Positions 7,498 to 15,595 of a stretch of 64,000 nt of DNA are shown one piece after another. Below the pieces are notes generated by a model. The model saw only the letters and a program-made list of their open reading frames with translations, had not been told where the DNA came from and made no database searches. The translations under genes were made by a program, and so were the position numbers. Position 1 is the first letter of the stretch; each line of letters opens with the position of its first letter. This stretch comes from Metabacillus dongyingensis (GTDB lineage Bacteria > Bacillota > Bacilli > Bacillales > Bacillaceae), in assembly GCF_019933155.2 (NCBI RefSeq), contig NZ_CP082944.1, forward strand, positions 374,001 to 438,000, in the 5' to 3' direction.

Positions 7498-8622
7498 ATG
7501 GTTAAAGGATTAACAGCTAAAGAAGTAGCAAAACGTGTTGTTGAAGGCAAAATGTTTATTCTAGATGTTCGTAATGAAAGTGATTTTCAAGACTGGAAAA
7601 TCGAAGGTAAAGGTATTGAGTCGATCAACCGTCCGTATTTCGATCTAATTGATGGTGTAGAGGACGTTTTAGAACAACTTCCAAAAGAAGAAGTGTTGGT
7701 TGTTTGTGCTAAAGAAGGTTCTTCTGTAATGGTAGCGGAGATGCTTGATGAAGCAGGAATTAAAGATGTTTATTACCTTGAAGGCGGTATGAAAGCTTGG
7801 AGCGAATACTTGATGCCTGTGAAGATCGGCGACTTAAAGGATGGCGGCTCTATCTATCAATTCAACCGTATCGGTAAAGGATGCCTTTCTTACCTTGTTG
7901 AATCAAACGGAGAAGCAGCAATCATCGATTCTGCTCGTACAATTGAAGCTTATGAAGATTTTGCTAAAGAAAACAATATTGAAATTAAGCACATGATTGA
8001 TACTCACCTTCATGCTGACCACATTTCGGGCGGACGCCGTCTTGCGGAAAAAACTAACGCAACGTACTGGCTGCCTTCAAAAGATGCTGAAGAAGTAACG
8101 TTCTCTTATGAAGCATTAGAAGAAGGCAAAGACATTACAATCGGTAATACAAAGATTGAAATTCAGCCGCTTTATACTCCAGGTCATACGATCGGAAGTA
8201 CTTCTATGATCGTAGACGGACAATATTTGCTTTCTGGAGATATTCTGTTTGTTGATTCAATCGGACGTCCAGACCTTGCTGGTAAAGCTGAGGACTGGGT
8301 AAGCGATCTGCGTGATTCTTTATACAACAAATACAACAATCTTTCAAAAGATCTATTAGTATTGCCAGCTCACTTTGGTAAAATCAGCGAACTTGATGAA
8401 AAAGGTGCTGTTCAAGCTCTACTAGGCGAGCTGTTTGAAATGAACGAAGGGTTAAAAATCGAAAGCGATGATGAATTCCGCAGAGCTGTAACGGAAAACT
8501 TACCGCCGCAGCCTAATGCATATCAAGAAATCCGTCAGACAAACATGGGGAAAATTGATCCAACATCTGACGAACAGCGCGAGATGGAAATTGGTCCAAA
8601 CCGCTGTGCAATCACTGAGTAA
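7498..8622 (+). CDS. Rhodanese-MBL fold persulfide dioxygenase (YrkH/CstB type)
   Basis: 374 residues. The N-terminal rhodanese domain (about 5-105) has the active loop CAKEGSS. The C-terminal metallo-beta-lactamase domain (about 115-345) has the mononuclear iron motif [11 protein letters not shown] and later TPGHT and SGDILF, the ETHE1 pattern. It is expected to oxidise thiol persulfides to sulfite or thiosulfate using oxygen. The domain order (rhodanese first) matches B. subtilis YrkH rather than staphylococcal CstB. Good ribosome site GGGGAGG before ATG. Central oxidising enzyme of the operon. Confidence 0.92.
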   Translation: MVKGLTAKEVAKRVVEGKMFILDVRNESDFQDWKIEGKGIESINRPYFDLIDGVEDVLEQLPKEEVLVVCAKEGSSVMVAEMLDEAGIKDVYYLEGGMKAWSEYLMPVKIGDLKDGGSIYQFNRIGKGCLSYLVESNGEAAIIDSARTIEAYEDFAKENNIEIKHMIDTHLHADHISGGRRLAEKTNATYWLPSKDAEEVTFSYEALEEGKDITIGNTKIEIQPLYTPGHTIGSTSMIVDGQYLLSGDILFVDSIGRPDLAGKAEDWVSDLRDSLYNKYNNLSKDLLVLPAHFGKISELDEKGAVQALLGELFEMNEGLKIESDDEFRRAVTENLPPQPNAYQEIRQTNMGKIDPTSDEQREMEIGPNRCAITE

Positions 8623-8664
8623 ATAAAACAAAACTTAAACTAAAATTACCAGGAGGTTTTTCAA

Positions 8665-8892
8665 ATGAACGTAAAACAAACTTTAGACACAAAAGGGTTA
8701 TCTTGCCCAATGCCAATCGTAAAAACAAAAAAAGCAATGGATGCTCTTGCCAGCGGAGACATCTTAGAAGTACTTGCAACTGATAAAGGTGCAGTAAATG
8801 ACTTATCAGCATGGTCAAAATCATCTGGTCATGAACTGTTAGACCATAAAGAAGAAGACGGCGTATTCAAGTTCTGGATTCAAAAAGGTTAA
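8665..8892 (+). CDS. TusA-like sulfur carrier
   Basis: A stand-alone TusA domain, 75 residues, with the sulfur-carrying Cys in TKGLSCPMPIV. It closely resembles the TusA half of the fusion at 6477 (TKKAMDALASG versus TKKAMDQLEAG), suggesting duplication within the operon. AGGAGG lies eight bases before ATG. It would shuttle persulfide between rhodanese, DsrE and dioxygenase. Similar in size and place to YrkI of B. subtilis. Confidence 0.93.
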   Translation: MNVKQTLDTKGLSCPMPIVKTKKAMDALASGDILEVLATDKGAVNDLSAWSKSSGHELLDHKEEDGVFKFWIQKG

Positions 8893-8972
8893 TAAAACAT
8901 GAGGGGGGTATGTTCACATGCCTCCTTATGACATGTAAATCTAGGGGCTAATTATGAGGAGGAGATTTAATA

Positions 8973-9458
8973 ATGGAACAACAAACACAAGATAAATCAA
9001 CTATGGTCGTATTCAGCGGTGACCTTGATAAAGCGATGGCAAGTTTTATTATCGCAACAGGTGCAGCTGCTATGGGGAAACAAGTCACGATGTTCTTTAC
9101 ATTCTGGGGATTAAACATCTTAAGAAAAGAAGAGTACGTAAATGTGAAGAAAACATTCATGGATAAAATGTTTGCAAAAATGATGCCAAGAGGACCAGAG
9201 AAGCTTGGTATTTCTAAAATGAACTATGGCGGTCTAGGCGGAAAGATGATGAAGTATACGATGAAAAAGAAAAACATCGTAACACTTAAAGAATTAATTG
9301 AAATGGCTCAAGACCTAGATGTTAAGATGGTTGCTTGTACAATGTCAATGGATGTTATGGGTATTACGAAAGATGAACTTATTGATGGTTTAGACTATGC
9401 AGGTGTAGCTTCATATCTTGCCGATGCAGATGAGTCTAAGATCAACTTATTTATCTAA
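8973..9458 (+). CDS. DsrE/DsrF-like sulfur carrier protein
   Basis: 161 residues with the family features VVFSGDLDKAMASFIIATGAAAMG near the start, TMFFTFWGLNILR, and the conserved Cys in MVACTMSMDVMG near the C-terminus. Such proteins accept sulfane sulfur from TusA or rhodanese. Compared with the broken dsrE at 7055 it has an extra middle segment rich in Lys and Met (about 60-100). AGGAGG upstream of ATG. An 80-base gap separates it from tusA; otherwise same operon. Confidence 0.92.
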   Translation: MEQQTQDKSTMVVFSGDLDKAMASFIIATGAAAMGKQVTMFFTFWGLNILRKEEYVNVKKTFMDKMFAKMMPRGPEKLGISKMNYGGLGGKMMKYTMKKKNIVTLKELIEMAQDLDVKMVACTMSMDVMGITKDELIDGLDYAGVASYLADADESKINLFI

Positions 9459-9486
9459 TTAAAAACAGTCATGGGGAGGTGAAGTC

Positions 9487-10266
9487 ATGGAAATAGGATT
9501 CATTATAACGATTTTTCTTATTGGCTTTATAGGTTCTTTTATATCGGGAATGGTAGGAATCGGCGGATCGATCATCAAGTATCCAATGCTTCTATATATT
9601 CCAGCGATGCTAGGCTTCACAGCATACACAGCTCATGAGGTTTCAGGTATAAGTGCTGTTCAAGTATTCTTTGCTACAATAGGCGGAGTATGGGCTTATC
9701 GTAAAGGTGGTTATTTGAACAAGACGCTAATCATCTATATGGGTACTGCCATTCTTTTAGGAAGTTTTATCGGCGGATACGGGTCACAGGGTATGACAGA
9801 GGGCCAAATCAATATTGTGTACGCAGTATTGGCTACTTTAGCTGCTGTGATGATGCTTATTCCTAAGAAGGGCATTGATGACATTCCGTTAGATCAAGTT
9901 AAGTTTAATAAATGGCTTGCAGCGGCACTAGCATTTATTGTAGGTGTAGCAGCAGGTATCGTAGGTGCAGCTGGAGCGTTTATTCTTGTACCGATCATGC
10001 TGGTTGTTCTTAAGATACCAACACGAATGACGATTGCAACATCCCTTGCTATTACTTTTATTTCTTCTATCGGTGCGACCGTTGGTAAGATTACGACTGG
10101 GCAAGTATTATTATGGCCAGCTGTAATAATGGTAGTAGCAAGCTTGATCGCGTCTCCGCTTGGAGCTCAATTCGGTAAAAAAATAAATACAAAAATCCTT
10201 CAATTTATCTTAGCAGCACTTATTATTGCAACGTCAATAAAGATTTGGCTAGATATTTTAGGATAA
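9487..10266 (+). CDS. TauE/SafE family sulfite/organosulfur exporter
   Basis: 259-residue membrane protein with about eight TM segments in two related halves; the repeated motif [15 protein letters not shown] in the first half and [10 protein letters not shown] in the second is the TauE/SafE signature. It probably exports sulfite or another product of persulfide oxidation. Last gene of the CstR-controlled operon, ended by a strong terminator. Position and size match YrkJ of B. subtilis. Substrate is inferred from context, not from sequence. Confidence 0.9.
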   Translation: MEIGFIITIFLIGFIGSFISGMVGIGGSIIKYPMLLYIPAMLGFTAYTAHEVSGISAVQVFFATIGGVWAYRKGGYLNKTLIIYMGTAILLGSFIGGYGSQGMTEGQINIVYAVLATLAAVMMLIPKKGIDDIPLDQVKFNKWLAAALAFIVGVAAGIVGAAGAFILVPIMLVVLKIPTRMTIATSLAITFISSIGATVGKITTGQVLLWPAVIMVVASLIASPLGAQFGKKINTKILQFILAALIIATSIKIWLDILG

Positions 10267-10274
10267 AAAAAGAG

Positions 10275-10306
10275 AAAATCCGCCTTCATTTTAGGCGGAT
10301 TTTTTT
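10275..10306 (+). terminator. Terminator of the sulfur operon
   Basis: AAAATCCGCC pairs with GGCGGATTTT around a nine-base loop and is followed by a T tract, nine bases after the exporter's stop codon. Confidence 0.9.
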
Positions 10307-10383
10307 AACAGGTAATAATAAATCTGCTGTCTTTATCAATTCTTAATCTTTATTGTGTGTAATGGATACAGAGGTGAGACAAT

Positions 10384-10518
10384 ATGGAGATTATTCAAAT
10401 TGGGAGCATGCCTGTATCTATACAGACGCTTTCTATCTTTCTAAGCTTGGGAACTGCTTTTATAGGTTTGCTGCTGATTTACCATTATTTGATTGCCGGA
10501 AATGTTGATATAGGATAA
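10384..10518 (+). CDS. Small membrane protein or truncated membrane gene, 44 aa
   Basis: ATG 10384 has a good GAGGTGAG site at 10371. The product is one long hydrophobic helix (LSIFLSLGTAFIGLLLIYHYL) after a short head MEIIQIGSMPVS. That head resembles the first residues of prolipoprotein diacylglyceryl transferase-like membrane proteins, so this could be the N-terminal stump of one. It may equally be a true small membrane protein. Low certainty on function. Confidence 0.45.
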   Translation: MEIIQIGSMPVSIQTLSIFLSLGTAFIGLLLIYHYLIAGNVDIG

Positions 10519-10916
10519 TGTGAATAAATATTTATTTTAAAGTGATAACAAATTGACCACATGATCACACGATGACCACACAGTGTAATAACTAGGGTTT
10601 CATAAATACCTAATACGACGCATTGTGAAGCGGTCGCGTGTTTGGAGTTGGTATAATAGAAAAGCAGTTGATATAGAAAAAATCTATACCATCTGCTTTT
10701 TTGTTTATAAAAATACCATTCAGGACCGATTTTCGTTAAAATAAACATTGCCGATTTTCACAATAGTTTTTCACAAATTATAAATGTCCAAATGTACTTG
10801 TGTTTGATAATAAGTTATTAAGCATGATATAAGTGTAAAAGAAGTGGAACATTTGGCTTTATATTTTTTGACCGAGAGTTTGAAGTTGTATCTATAGTGA
10901 GAGGATTGAGTTTGAA
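10519..10916. other. Intergenic with one terminator
   Basis: No gene seen apart from the hairpin at 10661-10702. A TATAAT-like box lies near 10652 and the region upstream of dus (10800-10910) is AT-rich. Confidence 0.4.
10661..10702 (+). terminator. Rho-independent terminator
   Basis: AAAGCAG (10661-10667) pairs with CTGCTTT (10693-10699), with an inner TATAGA/TCTATA pairing and a following T run. Confidence 0.75.
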
Positions 10917-11879
10917 ATGATAGATAATTTTTGGCGTGATTTGCCACGGCCATTTTTTGTACTTGCACCAATGGAAGATGTGACAGATGTTGTTTTTCGT
11001 CACGTAGTAAGTGAAGCCGGTCGACCGGATGTATTTTTCACAGAGTTTACAAACTCGGATAGCTATTGTCATCCAGAGGGCATGAAAAGTGTGCGTGGCC
11101 GTTTGATGTTTACAGAAGATGAACAGCCAATGGTGGCACATATTTGGGGGGATAATCCCGAATATTTCCGTCAAATGAGTATTGGTATGGCAGAGCTAGG
11201 ATTTAAAGGCATCGATATTAATATGGGCTGCCCTGTACCGAATGTGGCATCGAGAGGGAAAGGTAGTGGCCTTATTCTGCGTCCAGACGTTGCGGCAGAA
11301 CTTATTCAAGCAGCAAAAGCGGGCGGACTGCCTGTCAGCGTGAAAACACGGCTTGGCAATAATGATGTAAATGAGTGGGAGGAGTGGCTAACGCATATTT
11401 TAAAACAGGATATTGCGAACCTTTCTATTCATTTACGTACAAGAAAGGAAATGAGCCAAGTAGATGCGCATTGGGAGCTAATTCCGGAAATCAAAAAATT
11501 ACGTGACCGTATTGCGCCAAATACGCTGCTAACAATCAATGGAGACATTCCTGACCGTCAAACCGGGCTGCAGCTTGCTGAACAATATGGTATTGATGGC
11601 GTTATGATCGGTCGAGGGATTTTTAAAAATCCTTTTGCTTTTGAAAAAGAGCCAAAAGAGCATAGCAGTAAAGAATACCTTGATCTTTTAAGACTGCAGC
11701 TTGATCTGCAAGATCAATATGCGGAAGCAGTGCCGCGTTCAATCACAGGTCTTCATCGCTTTTTCAAAATTTATGTCAAAGGATTCCCTGGAGCTGCTGA
11801 ATTACGAAATCAATTGATGAACACGAAATCAACAGATGAAGTGCGTGCATTGCTTGATAACTTTGAAAAAGAATATTGA
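10917..11879 (+). CDS. tRNA-dihydrouridine synthase family protein
   Basis: FMN-dependent enzyme reducing uridine in tRNA D-loops. A TIM barrel of 320 residues begins with the Dus motif [11 protein letters not shown], continues with [21 protein letters not shown] (its GCP Cys is the presumed catalytic one) and has SVKTRLG and the FMN-phosphate motif [14 protein letters not shown]. Bacillus strains usually also have one or more other Dus proteins; this one is closer to the DusC/COG0042 side group than to YacF/DusB. Stands alone. TTG/ATG choice: ATG 10917 with a weak upstream site. Confidence 0.9.
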   Translation: MIDNFWRDLPRPFFVLAPMEDVTDVVFRHVVSEAGRPDVFFTEFTNSDSYCHPEGMKSVRGRLMFTEDEQPMVAHIWGDNPEYFRQMSIGMAELGFKGIDINMGCPVPNVASRGKGSGLILRPDVAAELIQAAKAGGLPVSVKTRLGNNDVNEWEEWLTHILKQDIANLSIHLRTRKEMSQVDAHWELIPEIKKLRDRIAPNTLLTINGDIPDRQTGLQLAEQYGIDGVMIGRGIFKNPFAFEKEPKEHSSKEYLDLLRLQLDLQDQYAEAVPRSITGLHRFFKIYVKGFPGAAELRNQLMNTKSTDEVRALLDNFEKEY

Positions 11880-11969
11880 TGGGACGGGGACAGTGAAATG
11901 ATGTTATTCTCAAAAAGTTAGAGTGAATTTATGAATTACATCAACTCATGTGTACTTATTTTATTCAGC

Positions 11970-12040
11970 ATCACATGTGTTGTCACATACACACCACACA
12001 TGTGGAGTGTGTGGCACAGTTAGTTTTAAACGAATAAATA
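11970..12040 (+). repeat. Diverged intergenic repeat, copy A
   Basis: Segment with GTGTTG, a CA-rich run, then ATGTGGAGTGTGTGGCAC and AGTTTTAAA. It aligns by eye with 14262-14330 (copy B), which has GTGTTG, then ATGTGGAATGTGTGACAA and CGTTTTAAA. The two copies flank the WYL regulator module. Confidence 0.4.
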
Positions 12041-12167
12041 GGTTCCTAATAAGAAACCTGCTCCTGTTCAAATGCGTGGACGGCAAATCGGTAATGAATA
12101 ACCGGGGTGCCGTCCTCTTTTACATTGATCTGATGTCTGTGACAACACCCTTAGCCTGAAGCACTTC

Positions 12168-13130
12168 CTATGAGCGGTACAAGAGTAATCTTTCTTGTAA
12201 ACCTTCCAAGACTTCTTCTGGCATCTCCATGACCTTAACATCTGGACCTAGAAAAAGCAGCCAACTGGTTATTTCGATCAGTTCTTCGGTCTTGTTCACA
12301 TTGATAAAAGTCTTTAGAATAGCTGTGGTTTGGTATGGATTTGTATAGGAAATTGAAATATTTAAAGGATGATATTTTTTGAACTGGGCGATCGCTTCTG
12401 GGCCTAGCTCAAGGACAAGGTTGTGTGCTTGTTCCTGTTTTCTTAATTTTTCTAAGATCTTTGTCTTGCTGACTCTTTTTCTTGCCGGGTAGGGTTTGAC
12501 ATCGGTGAGATGGTCGACAGGAATGATCTTCTTTTTTTCTTCTTTTAAGTCAAAGCCTTCAATCAACCATGCGCTTTTTTCACGATAAAGGTGCAGGAGA
12601 TAAATTGGATATGACATTGTTTCCTTCTCTTCTTTAATGGTAATGAATAGATAGCTGTCTGTAAGAAGGGTTTGGATGAGTGTTTCTAACATGGGGTGTG
12701 GGAGGTCAGAAAGATCAAGCAGGTCGGGGTTATGGGGATTGGTCCCTTCAAAAAGCAGGATTTGATTTAGAAGAACAAGGTCATCCTGCTGGTTTTCGGA
12801 AATGAGGCCAAGTAATTTTTCAGCTAAAGACTGACGGCTCTTCAGGTAGGGAAGCTGCTGGTTTCTTGTGGCCATAAAGGCAATAAACAGTGCTTTGACC
12901 TCATTGTTGGTAAAACGAACATCCGGAAGGACGGAGTTGTGCATGACAAAATAACCCCCATCCCTTCCAACCTCTGCCACAAGCGGCATCCCCATGGCCT
13001 CAATTTCTCTAATATCTCTAATGGCTGTCGAACGGGAGATGTTAAACTCCCGCATAATTTCAGAAATGGTAAAGCTTGCGCGGTTATTGATATACCGCAT
13101 GATGATATTAATCCGTTCAACTTTTTTCAT
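12168..13130 (-). CDS. HTH-WYL transcriptional regulator (YafY family)
   Basis: 320 residues. An N-terminal winged helix-turn-helix of the DeoR/HTH_11 type (about 4-58; FTISEIMREFNISRSTAIRDI) is followed by a linker, a WYL-like domain (about 140-210; SAWLIEGFDLKEEKKKIIPVDHL) and a C-terminal WCX-like extension. WYL regulators sense small ligands or nucleotides. It is divergent from the 13237 gene with a 106-base shared upstream region, the usual arrangement for a local regulator of its neighbour. GGAGCT site before ATG. Confidence 0.88.
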   Translation of the reverse strand: MKKVERINIIMRYINNRASFTISEIMREFNISRSTAIRDIREIEAMGMPLVAEVGRDGGYFVMHNSVLPDVRFTNNEVKALFIAFMATRNQQLPYLKSRQSLAEKLLGLISENQQDDLVLLNQILLFEGTNPHNPDLLDLSDLPHPMLETLIQTLLTDSYLFITIKEEKETMSYPIYLLHLYREKSAWLIEGFDLKEEKKKIIPVDHLTDVKPYPARKRVSKTKILEKLRKQEQAHNLVLELGPEAIAQFKKYHPLNISISYTNPYQTTAILKTFINVNKTEELIEITSWLLFLGPDVKVMEMPEEVLEGLQERLLLYRS

Positions 13131-13236
13131 GAGAGCTCCTAAACAGTATCATTATTTGACATGATTTAAGACTATGATATACCTAGAAAGAGAATAATAC
13201 AAATCATTGAAAAAATGTAGAAAAGAGGTATTGTTA

Positions 13237-13716
13237 ATGGCAATTTATACGCTGGAAGAAAAAGAAGGCTTTACCGTGATCGGTCTTGGAACTGAGCTTA
13301 AGAGCGATTACACAGACTATGCAGGCATAAACAAAGAAAAGTCCGATTTCTGGCAAGCTGTCAGCCAAGATGGAAGACTGGATGCTTTAAAATCCATGGC
13401 TTCCAATGACTTCGTTTTTGCTGTGAACGAAGCGGTAAATAACAAGATGATGCATTATGCTGGTGTCATGACAGAGGAACCGGCACCAGAAGAAGCGAGA
13501 GTAATCCAATTTCCTAAAGGGGAATACGTAGTGGTTAAAGGGGAAGGAAAGACAGCTGATGATTTGAATAACAAGCTTGCTGCTGTTGCCTTTGGTCAAG
13601 TCTTTCCAGAAGCAAAGGATGTTGCCTATGTTGGCGGACCAAATGCAAGTGTTGAGATTGAGCATCGAAACGGCATGATTTATGGTGAAATGTGGATTCC
13701 TGTAGTCAGAAAATAA
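13237..13716 (+). CDS. GyrI-like/effector-binding domain protein
   Basis: 159 residues resembling the stand-alone AraC-type effector-binding (GyrI-like) domain: EEKEGFTVIGLGTEL at the start, and the core VIQFPKGEYVVVKGEGK. ATG 13237 (MAIYTLEEKEG) is preferred to the in-frame upstream ATG 13207 because AGAGG precedes it. Such domains bind small hydrophobic or cationic drugs. It is divergently transcribed from the WYL regulator and followed 17 bases later by the next gene, so the pair likely forms a regulated operon. Confidence 0.75.
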   Translation: MAIYTLEEKEGFTVIGLGTELKSDYTDYAGINKEKSDFWQAVSQDGRLDALKSMASNDFVFAVNEAVNNKMMHYAGVMTEEPAPEEARVIQFPKGEYVVVKGEGKTADDLNNKLAAVAFGQVFPEAKDVAYVGGPNASVEIEHRNGMIYGEMWIPVVRK

Positions 13717-13733
13717 GAAAAGGAGGAAATGCA

Positions 13734-14198
13734 ATGTCCTGTATAGTTGATTATAAAAACGTGTCAGCAGCTGGTTTAGAATCTTCATCTGCAGCTGAAG
13801 CTCTTGCTGGTTTACGTGCAAATGAATCCCGTTACTTTATGAACAAATACAAACACGAATTTGCGGTTGTACCAGCGAGAGAAAGCCAGGAGACGCTCGA
13901 TTATGTGAACCGGATTTTAAAGGAGGAACGTGATATCGAATTTGCGGCCAAACCATTGGAAACGTCCAGGTTTCAAGTGGCAAATATTAAATTTGCCTAC
14001 GTCTTTTATGAGGATGGTCTCGCGGTCAACGTCATGTATACGGTTGATGATCAGAAGAAGCGGGCAGTGGGTTTTAAGCTTTCTGAGGGAATGGAGATAC
14101 CAAAGGAGTTAGAAGGCAAGTTTAAGTTTGCTAGACAGAAGTCTAAACTCGCTGGAACCATCCGGGGCTCGTTTTTTGTCATCAAAGGAGAATATTAA
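13734..14198 (+). CDS. Hypothetical protein, 154 aa
   Basis: Family not recognised. Start ATG 13734 has AGGAGG eight bases upstream. The chain is soluble and mixed alpha/beta: a helical head (SSAAEALAGLRANESRYF), a central region and a beta-rich tail (FKFARQKSKLAGTIRG then FFVIKGEY). Co-transcribed with the GyrI-like gene. A phage-tail or stress-binding role cannot be told from sequence. Confidence 0.6.
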   Translation: MSCIVDYKNVSAAGLESSSAAEALAGLRANESRYFMNKYKHEFAVVPARESQETLDYVNRILKEERDIEFAAKPLETSRFQVANIKFAYVFYEDGLAVNVMYTVDDQKKRAVGFKLSEGMEIPKELEGKFKFARQKSKLAGTIRGSFFVIKGEY

Positions 14199-14261
14199 GG
14201 TAGCGCAGTAAAGTGAAACGGAAAACAATTTTATTGAACAGGAAGATAAATAAACTCACCA

Positions 14262-14330
14262 GCAAATCGCCAGTGTTGCTACAAACACTCAAGGAATGTG
14301 GAATGTGTGACAAAGCTCGTTTTAAATTAT
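14262..14330 (+). repeat. Diverged intergenic repeat, copy B
   Basis: Partner of 11970-12040 (see that entry). Like copy A it is followed by a sequence containing AGGTTCCT. Confidence 0.4.
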
Positions 14331-14332
14331 GA

Positions 14333-14365
14333 AGCAGAAACCATTAAAAGGTTCCTGCTTTTTTT
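14333..14365 (+). terminator. Terminator of the 13237-14198 pair
   Basis: AGCAGAAACC pairs with GGTTCCTGCT with one mismatch, followed by seven T. It ends the two-gene unit started at 13237. Confidence 0.8.
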
Positions 14366-14678
14366 CATTGAGATTAAATGTAGGATTCAAAGGTTGATTT
14401 CATGATAAAATAATATTGGGAAATTACGGAAAGAGAAAATTGTGAAAAAAAAGGCAACAATATTAAGCACTTGATTGCCCTTTAGACAACAGGTGTTTTT
14501 GTCTTTTTGACGATATGAACGACACTTATGTGTTACGAATCACAGGAGCCATAAATAAAAAACGCAAGACTTCTGTAAGAAAATGGGATAAATCATTGAA
14601 CTTGGGTAAGAGATTGATTTTCTATAAAGAAGTATTATGAAAATTATCATAAATTATTGCGGGATATGGGAGGTACTC

Positions 14679-15032
14679 ATGGGAAGATTAGTTCATTTTG
14701 AAATTCATGTAAGTGACATGAAACGGGCAAAGAAGTTTTATGGAGAGGTATTCGGATGGTCATTTCATGATTGGAGTGAGTATGCAGGAATGCCTTACTT
14801 TGGAGCAGTGACTGGCAATGAGAATGAACCTGGAATCGATGGTGCACTGATGCAGAGGCATAGTAGTGCAGCGCCGGAAACAAACCAGCCTTTAAATGGA
14901 TTTGCTTGTACGATGGGAGTGGAAAATTACGATGTAACAGAAGCTAAAATTATTGAGAATGGCGGCATATTGATACCGAAGGCAATACATTCGGAATTCA
15001 TCAGCCCGATGCGAATGCAAAATAGAATTTAG
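14679..15032 (+). pseudogene. VOC (glyoxalase-fold) protein, C-terminus lost
   Basis: ATG 14679 (MGRLVHFEIHV) with GGGAGG upstream opens a typical vicinal-oxygen-chelate protein: FEIHVSDMKRAKKFYGEVFGW then GIDGALMQR. A full member is about 125-135 residues and ends with a strand carrying DPEGN(I/V)FG. Here the frame changes near 15003 and ends at 117 residues with an unrelated tail (FISPMRMQNRI), so the last metal-ligand strand is missing. In an alternate frame SPDANAK-like residues appear at the right place, showing a frameshift and deletion. Probably non-functional. Confidence 0.65.
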
Positions 15033-15044
15033 GTGAATAAAAAC

Positions 15045-15416
15045 ATGAAATCACAAGACACGGCAGGCATGCTTGAAAATTTGCGCAATATCTGTCTTGC
15101 ACTGCCCGAAGCTGTTGAAATAATCGACGGTTTCGGCCACAATACGTTTAAAATTAATGGAAAATCATTCGTGATATCAGGTGAAAGCGAAAAAGGATTC
15201 AGCATGTCGTTCAAGTCAGATCGGGAAACTCAAGAGTTATTGCTGCAGAAAGAGCATTTTTTCAAAACCCCATATATAGGACATCACGGCTGGGTATCTA
15301 TTCTAAATCCGGATGGGGAAGACTGGGATGAATTGACCGATCTAATTCAAGAAGCCTATTTACGTGCGGCACCGAAACGTTTGGTTAAGAAATGGATTGA
15401 GCTGCATAAAAAATGA
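15045..15416 (+). CDS. MmcQ/YjbR family protein
   Basis: A 123-residue MmcQ/YjbR (CyaY-like fold) protein: NICLALPEAVE, TFKINGKSFV, and HHGWVSILNP then LIQEAYLRAAPKRL are its usual landmarks. These double-wing proteins are often called DNA-binding, but function is unknown. ATG 15045 is nine bases after AGGTG; the in-frame GTG 15033 lies within that ribosome site. It begins 12 bases after the broken VOC gene and shares its transcript. Confidence 0.85.
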   Translation: MKSQDTAGMLENLRNICLALPEAVEIIDGFGHNTFKINGKSFVISGESEKGFSMSFKSDRETQELLLQKEHFFKTPYIGHHGWVSILNPDGEDWDELTDLIQEAYLRAAPKRLVKKWIELHKK

Positions 15417-15418
15417 AG

Positions 15419-15447
15419 AAAGGCAGAATGTCTGCCTTTCTTTTTTT
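15419..15447 (+). terminator. Terminator after the MmcQ gene
   Basis: AAAGGCAGA and TCTGCCTTT form a nine-base stem with a four-base loop and a long T run. Confidence 0.9.
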
Positions 15448-15595
15448 CGTTCTTTTATCAGCTTTTAAAGATACTAGTAGACAAAAGTAACAATTGAATT
15501 CACCTGCCCGCATACGATCATGAAAGCCCTGAAATCTGTTTTTTATATTCATATCAGTTTGGGGTCCATTAAAGTGAAGATCCCCTGCCAGTCCT

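Larger units (their letters stand above)
14199..14678. other. Intergenic region with repeat copy B and a terminator
   Basis: Holds the diverged repeat copy B at about 14262-14330 and the terminator at 14333-14365. The rest, up to the VOC gene, shows no coding signal. Confidence 0.45.

Noticed and set aside
10917..11879. Dus enzyme lacking its catalytic Cys
   Set aside because: The position after PNV is Ala, but the catalytic Cys of the family is the one in the GCP motif, which is present.
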